Below are positions 40,650-50,495 of a DNA stretch of 64,000 bases, piece by piece. Numbering within the stretch: the first letter of the stretch is position 1; every line of letters starts with the position of its first letter. Where the stretch lies: contig PXPE01000001.1 in NCBI GenBank assembly GCA_003009795.1, positions 186,001-250,000 on the forward strand, written 5' to 3'. The notes beneath the pieces are model-generated. The model ran no database searches. It saw only the letters and a list, made by a program, of their open reading frames with translations, and was not told the origin of the DNA. Made by a program: the position numbers and the translations under genes. Source of the stretch: Nanohaloarchaea archaeon SW_7_43_1 (GTDB taxonomy: Archaea > Nanohalarchaeota > Nanosalinia > Nanosalinales > Nanosalinaceae).

Positions 40650-41153
40650 ATGCTGGATCTAAAGCAGTTAGGTACTTTGTTAATAGGTGCATTTGCTGTA
40701 GGAGGCTTTGCCTTTGGCGGTATGGTCAATTGGTCAGGTATATCAGGCGGCGGCCAGCAACCTCAGGGATCAGGAGAACTTGATGCAACAATGCCGGAAC
40801 AGAACTACCAAGAATCGCCATATAAAATGAATTGGAGAGAACAGCGGGTTCTAGCCAACAAAAATGATGTCGTATTTGTTAATGCCTTCTATGAGAATGA
40901 AGAACAGAAAGAACAGCTCCAAAAACTTCAATCATTAGTTCAAAGATTTGACAAAAGGGTCTATGTCAGTGTTGCCAGCTCATCCTCAAACTCGAAAATC
41001 ATGATACATTATGGTATTTATGAGTTTCCATCAGCGGTCGTAAACGGAGGTTCAAGTATTTCACAGCCGGAGAATGTAACTGTTGAAAGGATTTCCGAGG
41101 CTGCATGTGATGGATTCAGAAACCTTGGTGACCAGACCTCAGAGTGCCTGTAG
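40650..41153 (+). CDS. Membrane-anchored thioredoxin-fold-like protein lacking C-x-x-C
   Basis: The 167-residue product has an N-terminal membrane helix (about residues 8-25), a Gly/Gln linker, then a domain with V-V-F-V-N-A-F-Y (beta strand before the usual active site), a helix, and Y-G-I-Y-E-F-P-S-A-V-V-N-G. The last part matches the cis-Pro loop and G of thioredoxin folds. Where C-x-x-C is expected there is E-N-E-E-Q; the only Cys are near the C-terminus. It is probably extracytoplasmic, with a binding rather than redox role. It precedes another membrane-anchored gene by 31 bases. Confidence 0.55.
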   Translation: MLDLKQLGTLLIGAFAVGGFAFGGMVNWSGISGGGQQPQGSGELDATMPEQNYQESPYKMNWREQRVLANKNDVVFVNAFYENEEQKEQLQKLQSLVQRFDKRVYVSVASSSSNSKIMIHYGIYEFPSAVVNGGSSISQPENVTVERISEAACDGFRNLGDQTSECL

Positions 41154-41184
41154 AGTTATATAGTAGAAAGCAGTATTTTTCTGC

Positions 41185-41817
41185 ATGGTAGAGGAAAAAA
41201 TCAGAAAATGGATAAAGAAAAAACTGGAGAAGGACATAAAACCTGACAGAATAAAGAAAAGTCTCCAAAATACAGGTCATGATGCCTCCCTCGTTGATGA
41301 AATAACCGGTGATAAACCGGATGAAGATGCTTTTCAGGCCGATGAGAAAACCGGTAGTTCAGATGGTGAAGATAAAGAATTTGAGTTTGCTTCAAATGCA
41401 AACCATGATGAAGAAGAGGAAGAAAATGGATCGGAGCGTTCTCTCAATGTTAAAAATATCTTAAACCGGAAAACCGCTGCGGTTCTTGTAATTTCGTTGA
41501 TAATAGCGGTTGTTACGGCGGGGTTTTTCAGCTATGTTGAGACTTCTAAGGTCTTTCAGCCACAGTGCTCAGGAGGGGATGAAGGCGCTGGTGTAAAGAT
41601 CTACAGTGCAGAGGCTCAAAATGATGTTACAACCGCCGAGATCAGTGTAGCTGAGGAAGCAAATGTTGTTCTAGAAGTGTTTGAATCCCAAGAAAAAATA
41701 GGACAAAGTATTGAGAAAATGAGTGGTAGAGGAACTATTTCAGTTGACGGTGTTGGAAACAGGATATTCTTCCACGAGTATGGTTGTGATGAGCCTTCTG
41801 TTGAAATGAATTACTGA
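41185..41817 (+). CDS. Single-TM protein with N-terminal helical module
   Basis: The 210-residue product has an N-terminal cytosolic helix module (I-R-K-W-I-K-K-K-L-E-K-D-I-K-P-D-R-I-K-K-S-L) similar to one seen in several archaeal membrane proteins. An acidic linker follows, then a membrane helix at about 91-113 (A-A-V-L-V-I-S-L-I-I-A-V-V) and a small extracytoplasmic beta domain with two Cys (P-Q-C-S-G, Y-G-C-D-E). A TTATATAG box about 25-30 bases upstream gives it a promoter. The stop overlaps the convergent alaS stop by 7 bases. Function is unknown. Confidence 0.6.
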   Translation: MVEEKIRKWIKKKLEKDIKPDRIKKSLQNTGHDASLVDEITGDKPDEDAFQADEKTGSSDGEDKEFEFASNANHDEEEEENGSERSLNVKNILNRKTAAVLVISLIIAVVTAGFFSYVETSKVFQPQCSGGDEGAGVKIYSAEAQNDVTTAEISVAEEANVVLEVFESQEKIGQSIEKMSGRGTISVDGVGNRIFFHEYGCDEPSVEMNY

Positions 41818-44606
41818 AGTTCAAAGGTTTTTGCAAAGTTTTCATCTCCTTGAATATTATTTCCGTGTCTCTCAAGGTTCTTGTCAGCGTCAAAGTCTTC
41901 GTGGTAAGATGCGGATACCGCTCCGTTTCTACCGATTAGCGTTACCGATGCCTGCTGATCTTTAGACAGTTTTCGGGCTACTTGAATTAAGAGGCCAATA
42001 TTCTCTGTAGGTACTTCTTCCTCGACAAATCTGTCCTCCATCTCAGCTCCTATATAGCTCTCTAGCTCTGACTCCAGGTTTTCCAGGATTTTTTCACGTT
42101 CCTTCCTTACGTTGAACATGCTTTCAGCCATTGATTTTAGGTCTTCACCATTTACTCTTGGAACCTCTTCGTCTCCCTCATTAAGATATCTGGAGAGACT
42201 CATTACCTTGGCCTCTAGATTCTCATTATCTTCAATGAAGTTTTCAATAGTTGAATTAAGGTGTTCGGGCTCCACAGAGAAAACTGTACAGAGTTCTCTC
42301 TGATTCTTTCTATGGTTGTCAGGTCTTCCGACTCCGAGTTTATCAGCTACTTCATTAATCCGGTCTCTTATCTGGTTTATGTGCTTCTCTGCAGCTTTTC
42401 CAGCTTTGTAGTTTAACCGGATAACTCCGTCCTGGATTTTTCTGCTTGAGGTTATCAAAAACTGTTTGGCTTCTGATGTTCTATCTAGATGTGTTCCCCC
42501 ACATGCTTCGACATCAATTGTTTCTCCGGGTTCTTCACCTAATATCTTGATTATTCTTACCTTGTTTCCAGGTGGTGCTCCTCCCTGGTATATTCTGAAC
42601 CCGTATTCCTGTTCTGCATCAGCTTTCTTTAGCTGTTCTCGTTCAATATTCAGGTCTTTCCAGATGTTTTCCCGGACTTCCTCTTCTATCTCATCTAGTT
42701 CTTTGCGGGAGAGTTTCTCATAATGTGATATATCCAATCTTCCTTTCTTCTGGGTTTTGTGGGCTCCTGCCTGGTTGATATGGTTTCCAAGCAGTTTTTT
42801 TGATGCTCCGTTCACCATGTGGGTTGTTGAGTGATGTTGCATTAACTGGAGACGTCTTTCCCAGTCAATCTTTCCTTCAACCTCATCTCCTTTCTCTAGA
42901 CTGTGTTTCGGGACCTTGTGTAAGACTACATTGCCTTGCTTCTGTACGTCTGTTACTTTATATCTCTCACCTAAGTGCGAGATGCTCCCTTCATCGGATT
43001 CCTGACCTCCACCCGTCGGGTAGAAGACAGTTTTATCTAATGCGACCCATTCATCTCTAACCGCTACCACCTCAGCATCCATTTCCTTCGTATACTCGTT
43101 AGTGTAATATAGTTTCTCAGTTCCCTCAACTTCTTTCAGGTCGAACCCTTCTTCTATTTCTTCGACTGTCTCATCTTTCGAGGCAACTTTAGCATAGAAA
43201 TCCTCCAGTACTTCAAAACCGGCTTCCTCCATCATTTCAGGTGATACTCCATGGGACTCGTAAAGCTCTATCATCTGCTCCACAGAAGGCTCTGAATCCA
43301 GTCTTTCCAGCTCCTGAGCAGCTTTCTCTCTTGCTTCCAGATACTTTACTTCCTCTACTTCAAGTATCTCTTTTATCTCATCGATCGAATCCATGAGTTC
43401 AGGAAACATCGATGAGAGCTCCCGAGCGTTCCACTCTATAACTTCTTTTACATCGAGATCCCAGTCATATTTTTCAATGTGGTCCTTCGCTCGACGGTAA
43501 ATTGCCCTCAGATTGTGTCCTCCGCCTGTGTTCGAGGGTAGTTTTCCGTCTGCTAATGCGAATAGAAGCGCCCGGGAATGCTCTGCAACAGAGTAGAGAC
43601 CTGCAACAGGTTTGATTTCATTCTTTAGCCGGTCTATATCTACCTCTAGCTCGTCGGCGATTTCCTGCCATTTCTCATCTATATCATCGACTTCATCTAC
43701 ATTCAATTTCGAACTGTGAGGTAGGAACTGTCCCCAGACCTCTTCGTTTACTTCCAAACCGGTTCTTTCCTTCATCTTTTCCAGAGTTTCTGGCATTACA
43801 CATTCATAGCTTGTCTCTGTGCCGTGTGATATCCATGTTATTCTTTCATGTCCCATACCCATGTCCAGGACCTTCAGGTCAAGTTCCTCGTAGCCGTCAG
43901 GAGTCTGTCTGTAGAACATATAGACCTGATTCCACAGCTCCAGTCCATCGACAAAGAACTCCATACATGCACCTAAGTTACCTCCGCCGCCCCATGCGTC
44001 TTCATGAAGTATCAACTTTTTCTCCGGTATTCCAAGTTCTTCTACAGCGAACTCGAACATATCGGCGAAGTATCTATCCTGATCATAGTTCTCCGTTTTG
44101 AAACATGTTTGACCTATATGGTTGTGGAGAACGTAATGTCGACCCGTTATCCCGACATTGTCGATATCATTGAATCTCAGAGAGGGTTGGGGTATAACCA
44201 GTTCTTCTGCTGGAGGCTCTGCCTCTCCCGATACTACGTATGGCTGGAAACAGTAGATACTTCCTCCCACAAATTCGGTATCGTCTCTCCACCGGGCTAT
44301 AACAGGGTATCTATCGATTGATTCGTAGTCCCGGGAGTTCATGAAGTCCTCATAGAGTTCCCAGGCCTCAGTGTAAGAGAATTCTCTATCAGTTGGTGAA
44401 TCTCCTATAAATGTGTAGCCGTTTCCACATTCAGGCTCCCCGCAGACTGTTCTCTCATCGGCTGAGCTCCAGAAATGCATTCCGCAGTTCTCGCATTTCC
44501 CTCTCGAGAATCCTTTCTCCCTTAGAACATTTGTTGCAAAGAATTTTTCCGGTTTCTGCGTGGCTTCTTCCTTAATCTGTTTCTTCAGTTTTTCGAGCTC
44601 TGCCAT
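41811..44606 (-). CDS. alaS: Alanyl-tRNA synthetase (archaeal type)
   Basis: Charges tRNA-Ala. The 931-residue protein shows the archaeal N-terminal zinc site (C-E-N-C-G ... V-C-G-E-P-E-C), the class II catalytic core with N-H-I-G-Q-T-C-F-K and G-M-G-H-E-R, and the tRNA-recognition helices. The editing domain has H-H-S-T-T-H-M and C-G-G-T-H-L-D, the metal ligands that clear Ser and Gly. A C-Ala-like end follows. Length matches archaeal AlaRS (~900). GAGAAG before the ATG and TGATAAAAAAATA about 20 bases up form its promoter region. Confidence 0.95.
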   Translation of the reverse strand: MAELEKLKKQIKEEATQKPEKFFATNVLREKGFSRGKCENCGMHFWSSADERTVCGEPECGNGYTFIGDSPTDREFSYTEAWELYEDFMNSRDYESIDRYPVIARWRDDTEFVGGSIYCFQPYVVSGEAEPPAEELVIPQPSLRFNDIDNVGITGRHYVLHNHIGQTCFKTENYDQDRYFADMFEFAVEELGIPEKKLILHEDAWGGGGNLGACMEFFVDGLELWNQVYMFYRQTPDGYEELDLKVLDMGMGHERITWISHGTETSYECVMPETLEKMKERTGLEVNEEVWGQFLPHSSKLNVDEVDDIDEKWQEIADELEVDIDRLKNEIKPVAGLYSVAEHSRALLFALADGKLPSNTGGGHNLRAIYRRAKDHIEKYDWDLDVKEVIEWNARELSSMFPELMDSIDEIKEILEVEEVKYLEAREKAAQELERLDSEPSVEQMIELYESHGVSPEMMEEAGFEVLEDFYAKVASKDETVEEIEEGFDLKEVEGTEKLYYTNEYTKEMDAEVVAVRDEWVALDKTVFYPTGGGQESDEGSISHLGERYKVTDVQKQGNVVLHKVPKHSLEKGDEVEGKIDWERRLQLMQHHSTTHMVNGASKKLLGNHINQAGAHKTQKKGRLDISHYEKLSRKELDEIEEEVRENIWKDLNIEREQLKKADAEQEYGFRIYQGGAPPGNKVRIIKILGEEPGETIDVEACGGTHLDRTSEAKQFLITSSRKIQDGVIRLNYKAGKAAEKHINQIRDRINEVADKLGVGRPDNHRKNQRELCTVFSVEPEHLNSTIENFIEDNENLEAKVMSLSRYLNEGDEEVPRVNGEDLKSMAESMFNVRKEREKILENLESELESYIGAEMEDRFVEEEVPTENIGLLIQVARKLSKDQQASVTLIGRNGAVSASYHEDFDADKNLERHGNNIQGDENFAKTFELQ

Positions 44607-44646
44607 ATCTTCTCTTGCTTCCTGTATTTTTTTATCAGCTAATACT

Positions 44647-45405
44647 TCACAAGTAGCCGTCTTTTCCGCCGTTAATTTCCCGGTCTAGTTCGATAAGTGT
44701 GGAGTAGACAGTTACAGCGGTCAAAGATCCCAGAAGCCCTGATACTATAATTACTACAGGGTTGGATGAGATTTCTGCATTGCTCGCACCGAGATTAACT
44801 AACAGACTTACTCCATAAAGGATTATTACAGGTACTGAAGCCGCCATCATCTGTTTCTTATGACCTTTCGTCTTTCTGACGCTGTTGTCAAGTGCTTCAA
44901 ACATCCTGTTGTTCCTTACTGCTACCTCAGGTAATGACAGAGCCAGTGCCAGAACTGCATAGAAAAAGGCTGCAAAGGATACCAGTAATCCTGCCACACC
45001 TACTAAAACTGCGGCTGTTCCCGCATTAGCCAGGTTTCCTCCTGCTACGGCATTTGATAGAGGTGCAAGTGGAACGAAAGCCAGTACTGCGAAAGCAGTA
45101 ATCACCAAGTTGACTCCTGCAAGTCTTATTATAGGCCATGTCAGATTATCTGTGAAATGCTTTTTTTCCAGTTCCCCGGAATTAAGTGACCTGAATGCTC
45201 CTAGTGCCACCACTATTGTAGCTCCGAAAAGTACAAGAGATAAAACATTTCCCAGTATAGCTGTTATTCCTCCGCTAGACGTTAAGGTCCCGGTGACTGT
45301 GTTTGCGACTTGGAGGAAGAAAACTGTGGCTACGAGAAATGCACCGGTTTGTGTCACAAGGTTTCCAAGTATCGACTTTACTGTTTTACTGATACCAAGT
45401 GTCAT
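44647..45405 (-). CDS. Six-TM membrane protein, DUF7847-like
   Basis: The 252-residue product has about six hydrophobic helices, with an amphipathic N-terminus (G-I-S-K-T-V-K-S-I-L-G-N-L) and a charged loop between helices 2 and 3. A R-K-T-K-G-H-K motif lies before helix 5, comparable to the W-N-M-A-K-G-N-R of the next gene. The layout matches haloarchaeal membrane proteins with duplicated helical hairpins, often linked to GDPD-type membrane domains. Function is unknown. It follows its paralog by 80 bases and precedes alaS. Confidence 0.6.
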   Translation of the reverse strand: MTLGISKTVKSILGNLVTQTGAFLVATVFFLQVANTVTGTLTSSGGITAILGNVLSLVLFGATIVVALGAFRSLNSGELEKKHFTDNLTWPIIRLAGVNLVITAFAVLAFVPLAPLSNAVAGGNLANAGTAAVLVGVAGLLVSFAAFFYAVLALALSLPEVAVRNNRMFEALDNSVRKTKGHKKQMMAASVPVIILYGVSLLVNLGASNAEISSNPVVIIVSGLLGSLTAVTVYSTLIELDREINGGKDGYL

Positions 45406-45485
45406 GTTGAGTAATTTGTGAGGCTTTGTTTAAAACCGGTTTGGGGGTAAAAAGAAGAGAAGAAATTGAAATGAAGTGTATAAAA

Positions 45486-46202
45486 TTACCTTAGCTGTCT
45501 GTAGGCCCTTGCCAGAATTGCCAAGGTGAAGACTGTGCTGAAAGCGTTTGCCGTCATTCCCACCAATGCGCCCAGCGGATTGCTTATGGTTCCTACAAGG
45601 GCTCCAGGTATACCTGCCACGATCCCTGCGGCTAGGCCTATTACAAGTGTTCCCGCTCCTATCAGCAGTATATCGAACCTGTTTCCTTTTGCCATGTTCC
45701 AGCTTTTTTTCATCGCATCGATAAAGTTTTCATCTTCTACAGATACATAAACTGTCCAGAATAACAGGCTTACCAGCAGAAAGATCCCCGGAATTACCAG
45801 TAGCATAAATCCGACTCCTACAATCAGGCCGAATACTAATCCTCCGATAATCAGGTTGAGGAAGGGCAGCCCAAGATTTTCCGTGAACAAATCGGTGTCT
45901 ATACTTTCCGAGTTTTCGCCAACAAAGTTTCTCAGAACTCCGATTGTTAGCCATAGCCCTGCTAGAGATCCGATAAGGCCTAGTCCTGTCCACAGCGGCA
46001 GCGGTCCATCAACTGCCAGTGAGCTCATCATCGGTCCAGGGTTCATCAATCCACTTTGCAGCTCTAATTTTGAGAGAATACTTTGACTGGATACTTTACT
46101 AATTATACTTATCATATATGCAAGCCCCATAAATTTCAGTCCTTTGGAGCTTAAGGTATCTCTGAGGCCGCCTCTCAGCGTTTCAATAATATCTAAGCTC
46201 AT
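45486..46202 (-). CDS. Six-TM membrane protein, DUF7847-like, paralog of the gene at 44647
   Basis: The 238-residue product has an amphipathic N-terminal helix (I-E-T-L-R-G-G-L-R-D-T-L), then about six membrane helices. The central V-G-F-M-L-L-V-I-P-G-I-F-L-L-V motif and the K-K-S-W-N-M-A-K-G-N-R loop are typical of this broad family. The ATG is preceded by an AATTATAAG box. It is probably transcribed with its smaller paralog. No substrate can be inferred. Confidence 0.65.
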   Translation of the reverse strand: MSLDIIETLRGGLRDTLSSKGLKFMGLAYMISIISKVSSQSILSKLELQSGLMNPGPMMSSLAVDGPLPLWTGLGLIGSLAGLWLTIGVLRNFVGENSESIDTDLFTENLGLPFLNLIIGGLVFGLIVGVGFMLLVIPGIFLLVSLLFWTVYVSVEDENFIDAMKKSWNMAKGNRFDILLIGAGTLVIGLAAGIVAGIPGALVGTISNPLGALVGMTANAFSTVFTLAILARAYRQLR

Positions 46203-46326
46203 ACCAACAATTTATTATACACTTATAATTATTTTGTGGTATTCATCAAAGAATACTGTTAAAAGAAAGATAAAGAAGTAAAAAGCTATGAGAAAGCCTT
46301 GGAAGGTTTAAAGCGCTCTAACTAAA

Positions 46327-46647
46327 CTAAAATAGATCTCCCAAGCCTTCTGCTGCCTCATCTTCGTCAGCTTCGTCTTCGTCGCCTTCTTCGTCAGCTT
46401 CGTCCTCTTCTGCTTCTTCATCTCCTGAATCTTCAGAAGATCCGCCTGAAGGTGCTGGTGCTCCGCCTCCTGCAACTGCTGTTTCCATTGCTTCTTCAAT
46501 GTTTACATCTTCGAGTGCCGCGACCAATGCCTTGACCTCTGAGTCCTCGACATCAAGGTCTGCTGCTTCTACAACTGACTTAAGGTTTTCCTCATTGACT
46601 TCTTTTCCTGTTTCGTGCAGTGTTAGTGCTGCGTATACAAGTTCCAT
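46327..46647 (-). CDS. rpl12: Ribosomal stalk protein P1 (L12e)
   Basis: P1 forms dimers on uL10 and recruits translation GTPases. The 106-residue product has the family start M-E-L-V-Y-A-A-L-T-L-H-E-T-G-K-E, the helical dimerisation part, an Ala/Gly/Pro hinge, a very acidic tail, and ends G-L-G-D-L-F, the GTPase-binding end. In most archaea it follows uL10 directly; here four kilobases of other genes lie between, and it has its own promoter (TCTTTTTAAC upstream) and ribosome site AGGTGAATCAATA, identical to that of secE. Confidence 0.93.
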   Translation of the reverse strand: MELVYAALTLHETGKEVNEENLKSVVEAADLDVEDSEVKALVAALEDVNIEEAMETAVAGGGAPAPSGGSSEDSGDEEAEEDEADEEGDEDEADEDEAAEGLGDLF

Positions 46648-46707
46648 TATTGATTCACCTGATGGATTGACAAACGTGCCTCATTGTTAAAAAGACTGCT
46701 AACATAA

Positions 46708-47427
46708 ATGAGTACAAATATGGAATTGTCTCCGGAAATTAGAGTTAAACTATCTGATGAATGTACCGAAAGATTGTGGGAAGAAGTTGATAGAAGAGGA
46801 GGTATCAAAGAGGTTTCAAAGAGTTTGGGTTATTCCCGCTCTAAAATATATAATTGGAAAAATAAGAATTCTTTTCTCCCTACTGATTTTGTAATCGAAA
46901 TATTAGGAAACTGTTTGGATGATGAGATCAAGGCTCTTAAGGGAAAAAGCAGGAGCAACCCTATTCGAAATCCAAGGTTACCATTAGATCCCTCTGATGA
47001 ACTGTTGTGTCGGATCGAATTCTCTGTCAGTACAAACGAAAATGGAACGCCAATGTACATAACCGACGATTTAGGAAATTTAAGAAGATTCCACACACTC
47101 CTAGATGAGATTGGGAAAGTTCCTTACCAGATTTATACCAGAGACAGTTGCTTCCAGTTGAACTTCCCTTGTTATCTCCACACACTGTTCCGAGAAACTA
47201 GCCATGGAATGGATAAAACAGCACTCGTAGATGAAAAGGGGAATGTGGAGGATGGTGAAATCTATGTGGAGGGTGAAAGAATTGCTGAAGAAAACTATCC
47301 TAACGAGATATATAATAGGAATAAGAAACTAGAATTGGCTTTGAGTAAAGAGAAGGGCGATGTTGTGAGGGAAATTTTGGGCAAGGAAGCTAAAAGAGCT
47401 GAGAGAACCCTGGAATCAGTTACTTGA
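46708..47427 (+). CDS. Helix-turn-helix protein, possibly degenerate LAGLIDADG-like
   Basis: The 239-residue product has an N-terminal helix-turn-helix at about 25-60 (I-K-E-V-S-K-S-L-G-Y-S-R-S-K-I-Y-N-W-K). A middle domain (about 85-175) has strand-helix spacing like homing-endonuclease-derived folds: R-F-H-T-L-L-D-E-I-G-K-V-P-Y-Q-I-Y. The final part is helical. The catalytic Asp/Glu of LAGLIDADG motifs are not evident, so it is more likely a DNA-binding regulator. It is opposite in orientation to the ribosomal genes around it and its 3' end overlaps the pilin-like gene by 12 bases, suggesting insertion. Confidence 0.55.
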   Translation: MSTNMELSPEIRVKLSDECTERLWEEVDRRGGIKEVSKSLGYSRSKIYNWKNKNSFLPTDFVIEILGNCLDDEIKALKGKSRSNPIRNPRLPLDPSDELLCRIEFSVSTNENGTPMYITDDLGNLRRFHTLLDEIGKVPYQIYTRDSCFQLNFPCYLHTLFRETSHGMDKTALVDEKGNVEDGEIYVEGERIAEENYPNEIYNRNKKLELALSKEKGDVVREILGKEAKRAERTLESVT

Positions 47428-47688
47428 ACCCGCAAGGGTGTCTTCATGTTTCTGCCCCAAGTACTTGTACATCAATACATCTGATGAATCAATACATTCC
47501 TGATCTACTTCTTCAAGATCTATCGCCCCGTTCTTATATTTATCTACTTGGTTTTGGCATGCGGTACTCTTTGAAGAATCAGAAAATGCTTCTATATTGC
47601 TAATACTGGGAAGAGCTATTGCTAAGACTATTATACCTGCTGTAAGAAGTACGGAAGCACTGATTATGATAGCTAGAACTTTATCCAT
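47416..47688 (-). CDS. Pilin-like single-TM protein
   Basis: The 90-residue product starts M-D-K-V-L-A-I-I-I-S-A-S-V-L-L-T-A-G-I, like the M-D-K-T-I-E-I start of the gene at 33019, then a small ectodomain with two Cys (T-A-C-Q-N, Q-E-C-I-D). It starts 8 bases before the end of the large secreted protein gene, so translation is coupled. It has no K-G signal. Co-expression with a large Cys-rich exoprotein suggests a minor pilin with its cargo or tip protein. Confidence 0.6.
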   Translation of the reverse strand: MDKVLAIIISASVLLTAGIIVLAIALPSISNIEAFSDSSKSTACQNQVDKYKNGAIDLEEVDQECIDSSDVLMYKYLGQKHEDTLAGSSN

Positions 47689-50419
47689 CTATTGAGACCC
47701 CCGGTACAGGTTCTTTCATTAAATCTGGGATTTCTCCATTTTCTTCATTTTCTGCCGCTGCACCGTCTGCACACCTGTACCCGCCTGAACTTGTTTGAGT
47801 GGCTTCTTCGCCTTCTCCGAGGGCTTCTTTCTGTCCTTCACTCACTGCATCCGAGTTATCCCCGTATAAATCTTTGCAGAGTGTATCCATTACTTTTTCA
47901 CAGTTTTTCAAACTGTCATCGTTTCCTTCTACACAGCTCGGAATAATCAGGTTGGATATACATTTATCTCTAGATTCTAATCTTTTCTCCTCTAATTCGT
48001 ATTCTTCTCTGCATTTTTCCTCCCACGCACTTGAACTGGAGCTTTTCAAACCGCATTTATCAGAGTAAGTGCCTTTAGGGCTTCCAAGCTCTCCTTTATC
48101 ACCTGTAATTTGACAGGATACTTGGCAAGGCCCTCCCCCTGATCCAGTCCACTTAGGATTTATCTTGGCGCTGTACTCGGTACCGGTTCCTTCTTGGGCC
48201 CCGGATTTCGCGTATGACGGTACACCTTTCTCCTGTCTAAAGGATAGTTCTTTACTGGATCCTGGTCCTATCCATGCGGTATCTGCGCCCAGCCCTAGTC
48301 CGGCAACATTAAATCTCGTTCCTAGTTTTATGGGGTAATCGTTTTCATTATTTATTGTTATTTTTCCGCTCTGAGCACCGCTTAAACCGTTTTCAAGCCC
48401 TATTTTGCAGGAATTAGGATTAATTCCTTCGAACCGGTACTTATCCTTGTACGCAGCCTTACCAGTTGGATTGTACGGAAGTATGTATCTAGAGTTAGGG
48501 TCTTCAGCTGTATTAGGATCGTCGTATTCGGCACCTGGTTTCCAGTACTGATGCTTTAAGTCGTTTATAGTATCGATATTTTCGTTTTTGACCGTTAGAT
48601 CACCGGAATATGTTTGCACTAAGTTGGTTGCTTCGTTTTCTTTGAAACACTGTGAGTATAATACTTCATCTTGCTCTATAGGATTTGTTCGTTGGATCCT
48701 TGCCTCTCCCAGACTATTTAATTCAATCTCAATCAAAGTATCTCCGGAATTGGGATCTATTATACCGTTTTTGACGGAATTCTGTTCTGTTAAGCTCTCT
48801 GCCTTTTTGGTTACAACTGAATAACATTTGAACGATTTGAAGTCTACATCTCCCCACAGCTTTAGGGTGGCTCTATTTTGGATATCATCTAGAACCGATA
48901 ACCATAAATTATCGTTGTATACACCTTCCGCTTCTCTGCTCACAGGTAATTCTATACTTTCCGGGTTTTCTACCATTGAAGTCTTAGAACTGTATTGTTT
49001 GGATGAATCTTTATTTTCAGAGGATAAAACGCCGTCAATTAATTCTTTAGCCTTATCAACCGCCTCTTCTACTATTCCTTCATCCTGAGATCCTCTCGGT
49101 TCTGTTACCTCAAAAGTGTCATTGATTTGTGTCTTATAGTTGTAATCATACCTTCTGTCAAGCGAGCGAAGAATGTCTTCATCGGTCTCTAGTTTTACTA
49201 TGTATTTACCGGGCTCGAGTCCGTCTTCCTTCAAATCCAGCCAGTGCAGTTTGATGGTTTCATGTGTAGTTTCTTTCTCGTCAATCAATTCATTAGATGA
49301 ACGTTTTTCTATTCTTAGATTATATCCTGACGATGCGACTTCGACAGGGACATAAACATAAATGAAGGATCCTCCTCCCACCTGCAGTTCTGGAGTTCTA
49401 AAGTCTACCGCGGGACCTGATTTTCTGGCCTTATCAGTTTCTATTTCTGATGGCTCGTCTCTTGTCACCTTAAATTCTGCGCCTTTTTGTCTGAAGCTAT
49501 CTACTCCCATTCTATAGTTTCCTGCCAGCTCTTCTTTGTTCTGGAAATCGGTCCATCTCATGAAATCTATTTCAGGATACTGTCTGTAGGTATATCTCAG
49601 GGTATCATCACCTCTTTCAGGCTCTACTTGATGCAAGAATTTGTTTCTGTCAATGTCTCTTAACCACCCTGAATGACTGCTTTCATTATGTTCACTGGGA
49701 ATATTTTCTACTACAATCTCTACTTCTGATGACATGTTAACGGTTTTTTCCAGGTCTTCTCCAGACTGTTCAGGATTATTATCAACTGGAATTACTTCGT
49801 CCCTTCCGTCCTCTTTTTCCTGGTATCTGTATCTTAATGTCTTTACTGGGATATCATCTCTTTGATTTACAGGTATTCTGAAACCGTATTCCGATTTCTC
49901 GGTTCCCATCTCCTCTATATTTTCCAAGTTGAAAACCAGGTCCTCACCTCTAGATCCGTAGTCTGTCTCATACTTTGAATCCTTTATTGAGTGTGTGGAT
50001 CTATAATTGTTGGAAAAACTGAATTCTGGAGTTTTCTCTGATTTGAAATCTATTTCGATTGGTTCAGTTTGATCAGAAATCTGAAATGATACGTTAGGGT
50101 TCTCCACTATCTCTTGGTTAGATGTTTCAGGAGCCATCGCCCATTCTATAGTGACTAAGGTCTGGTCCTGCCATTGTCCCTTATCTGATTGAAATGCCTC
50201 AGTGACTCGTGGAATGTATCTGACAGTTCCTGTTTCTCCCTCGACTATGAAACCTCTATCAGTTCTGTTACTGCCGTTGATCTTGAAATCTTCATAGAGA
50301 TCCATTGTAGGGTCATAGGATTGGATGTAATTGGTTGCGCTCTCGCTTTTCCATTGAACTCCTATAACCGCAGAAGAAAGTAGTATAATGCTGATTATTA
50401 CCAGAGCTTTCTTCTGCAT
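47681..50419 (-). CDS. Large secreted protein with Cys-rich C-terminus
   Basis: The ATG at 50419 gives a clean signal or anchor (Q-K-K-A-L-V-I-I-S-I-I-L-L-S-S-A-V-I-G) and has a TTTTTAAAC box about 30 bases upstream; an upstream start at 50461 is less likely. The ~912-residue protein is hydrophilic and beta-rich, with Ig-like stretches (I-Y-V-Y-V-P-V-E-V-A). Its final ~190 residues carry more than ten Cys, including a C-x-x-x-C (C-Q-V-S-C) and E-K-C-R-E-E-Y-E-L. No catalytic domain is recognised. It sits between uL10 and P1 and is coupled to a pilin-like gene, so a filament-associated exoprotein is plausible. Confidence 0.6.
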   Translation of the reverse strand: MQKKALVIISIILLSSAVIGVQWKSESATNYIQSYDPTMDLYEDFKINGSNRTDRGFIVEGETGTVRYIPRVTEAFQSDKGQWQDQTLVTIEWAMAPETSNQEIVENPNVSFQISDQTEPIEIDFKSEKTPEFSFSNNYRSTHSIKDSKYETDYGSRGEDLVFNLENIEEMGTEKSEYGFRIPVNQRDDIPVKTLRYRYQEKEDGRDEVIPVDNNPEQSGEDLEKTVNMSSEVEIVVENIPSEHNESSHSGWLRDIDRNKFLHQVEPERGDDTLRYTYRQYPEIDFMRWTDFQNKEELAGNYRMGVDSFRQKGAEFKVTRDEPSEIETDKARKSGPAVDFRTPELQVGGGSFIYVYVPVEVASSGYNLRIEKRSSNELIDEKETTHETIKLHWLDLKEDGLEPGKYIVKLETDEDILRSLDRRYDYNYKTQINDTFEVTEPRGSQDEGIVEEAVDKAKELIDGVLSSENKDSSKQYSSKTSMVENPESIELPVSREAEGVYNDNLWLSVLDDIQNRATLKLWGDVDFKSFKCYSVVTKKAESLTEQNSVKNGIIDPNSGDTLIEIELNSLGEARIQRTNPIEQDEVLYSQCFKENEATNLVQTYSGDLTVKNENIDTINDLKHQYWKPGAEYDDPNTAEDPNSRYILPYNPTGKAAYKDKYRFEGINPNSCKIGLENGLSGAQSGKITINNENDYPIKLGTRFNVAGLGLGADTAWIGPGSSKELSFRQEKGVPSYAKSGAQEGTGTEYSAKINPKWTGSGGGPCQVSCQITGDKGELGSPKGTYSDKCGLKSSSSSAWEEKCREEYELEEKRLESRDKCISNLIIPSCVEGNDDSLKNCEKVMDTLCKDLYGDNSDAVSEGQKEALGEGEEATQTSSGGYRCADGAAAENEENGEIPDLMKEPVPGVSIDG

Positions 50420-50495
50420 AATGTAACATATTTGCTGTATTTGTTTAAAAATCCGTTTCAAAAAGAAAACAGCGATAAAGATGGGGAAGGGTCAC

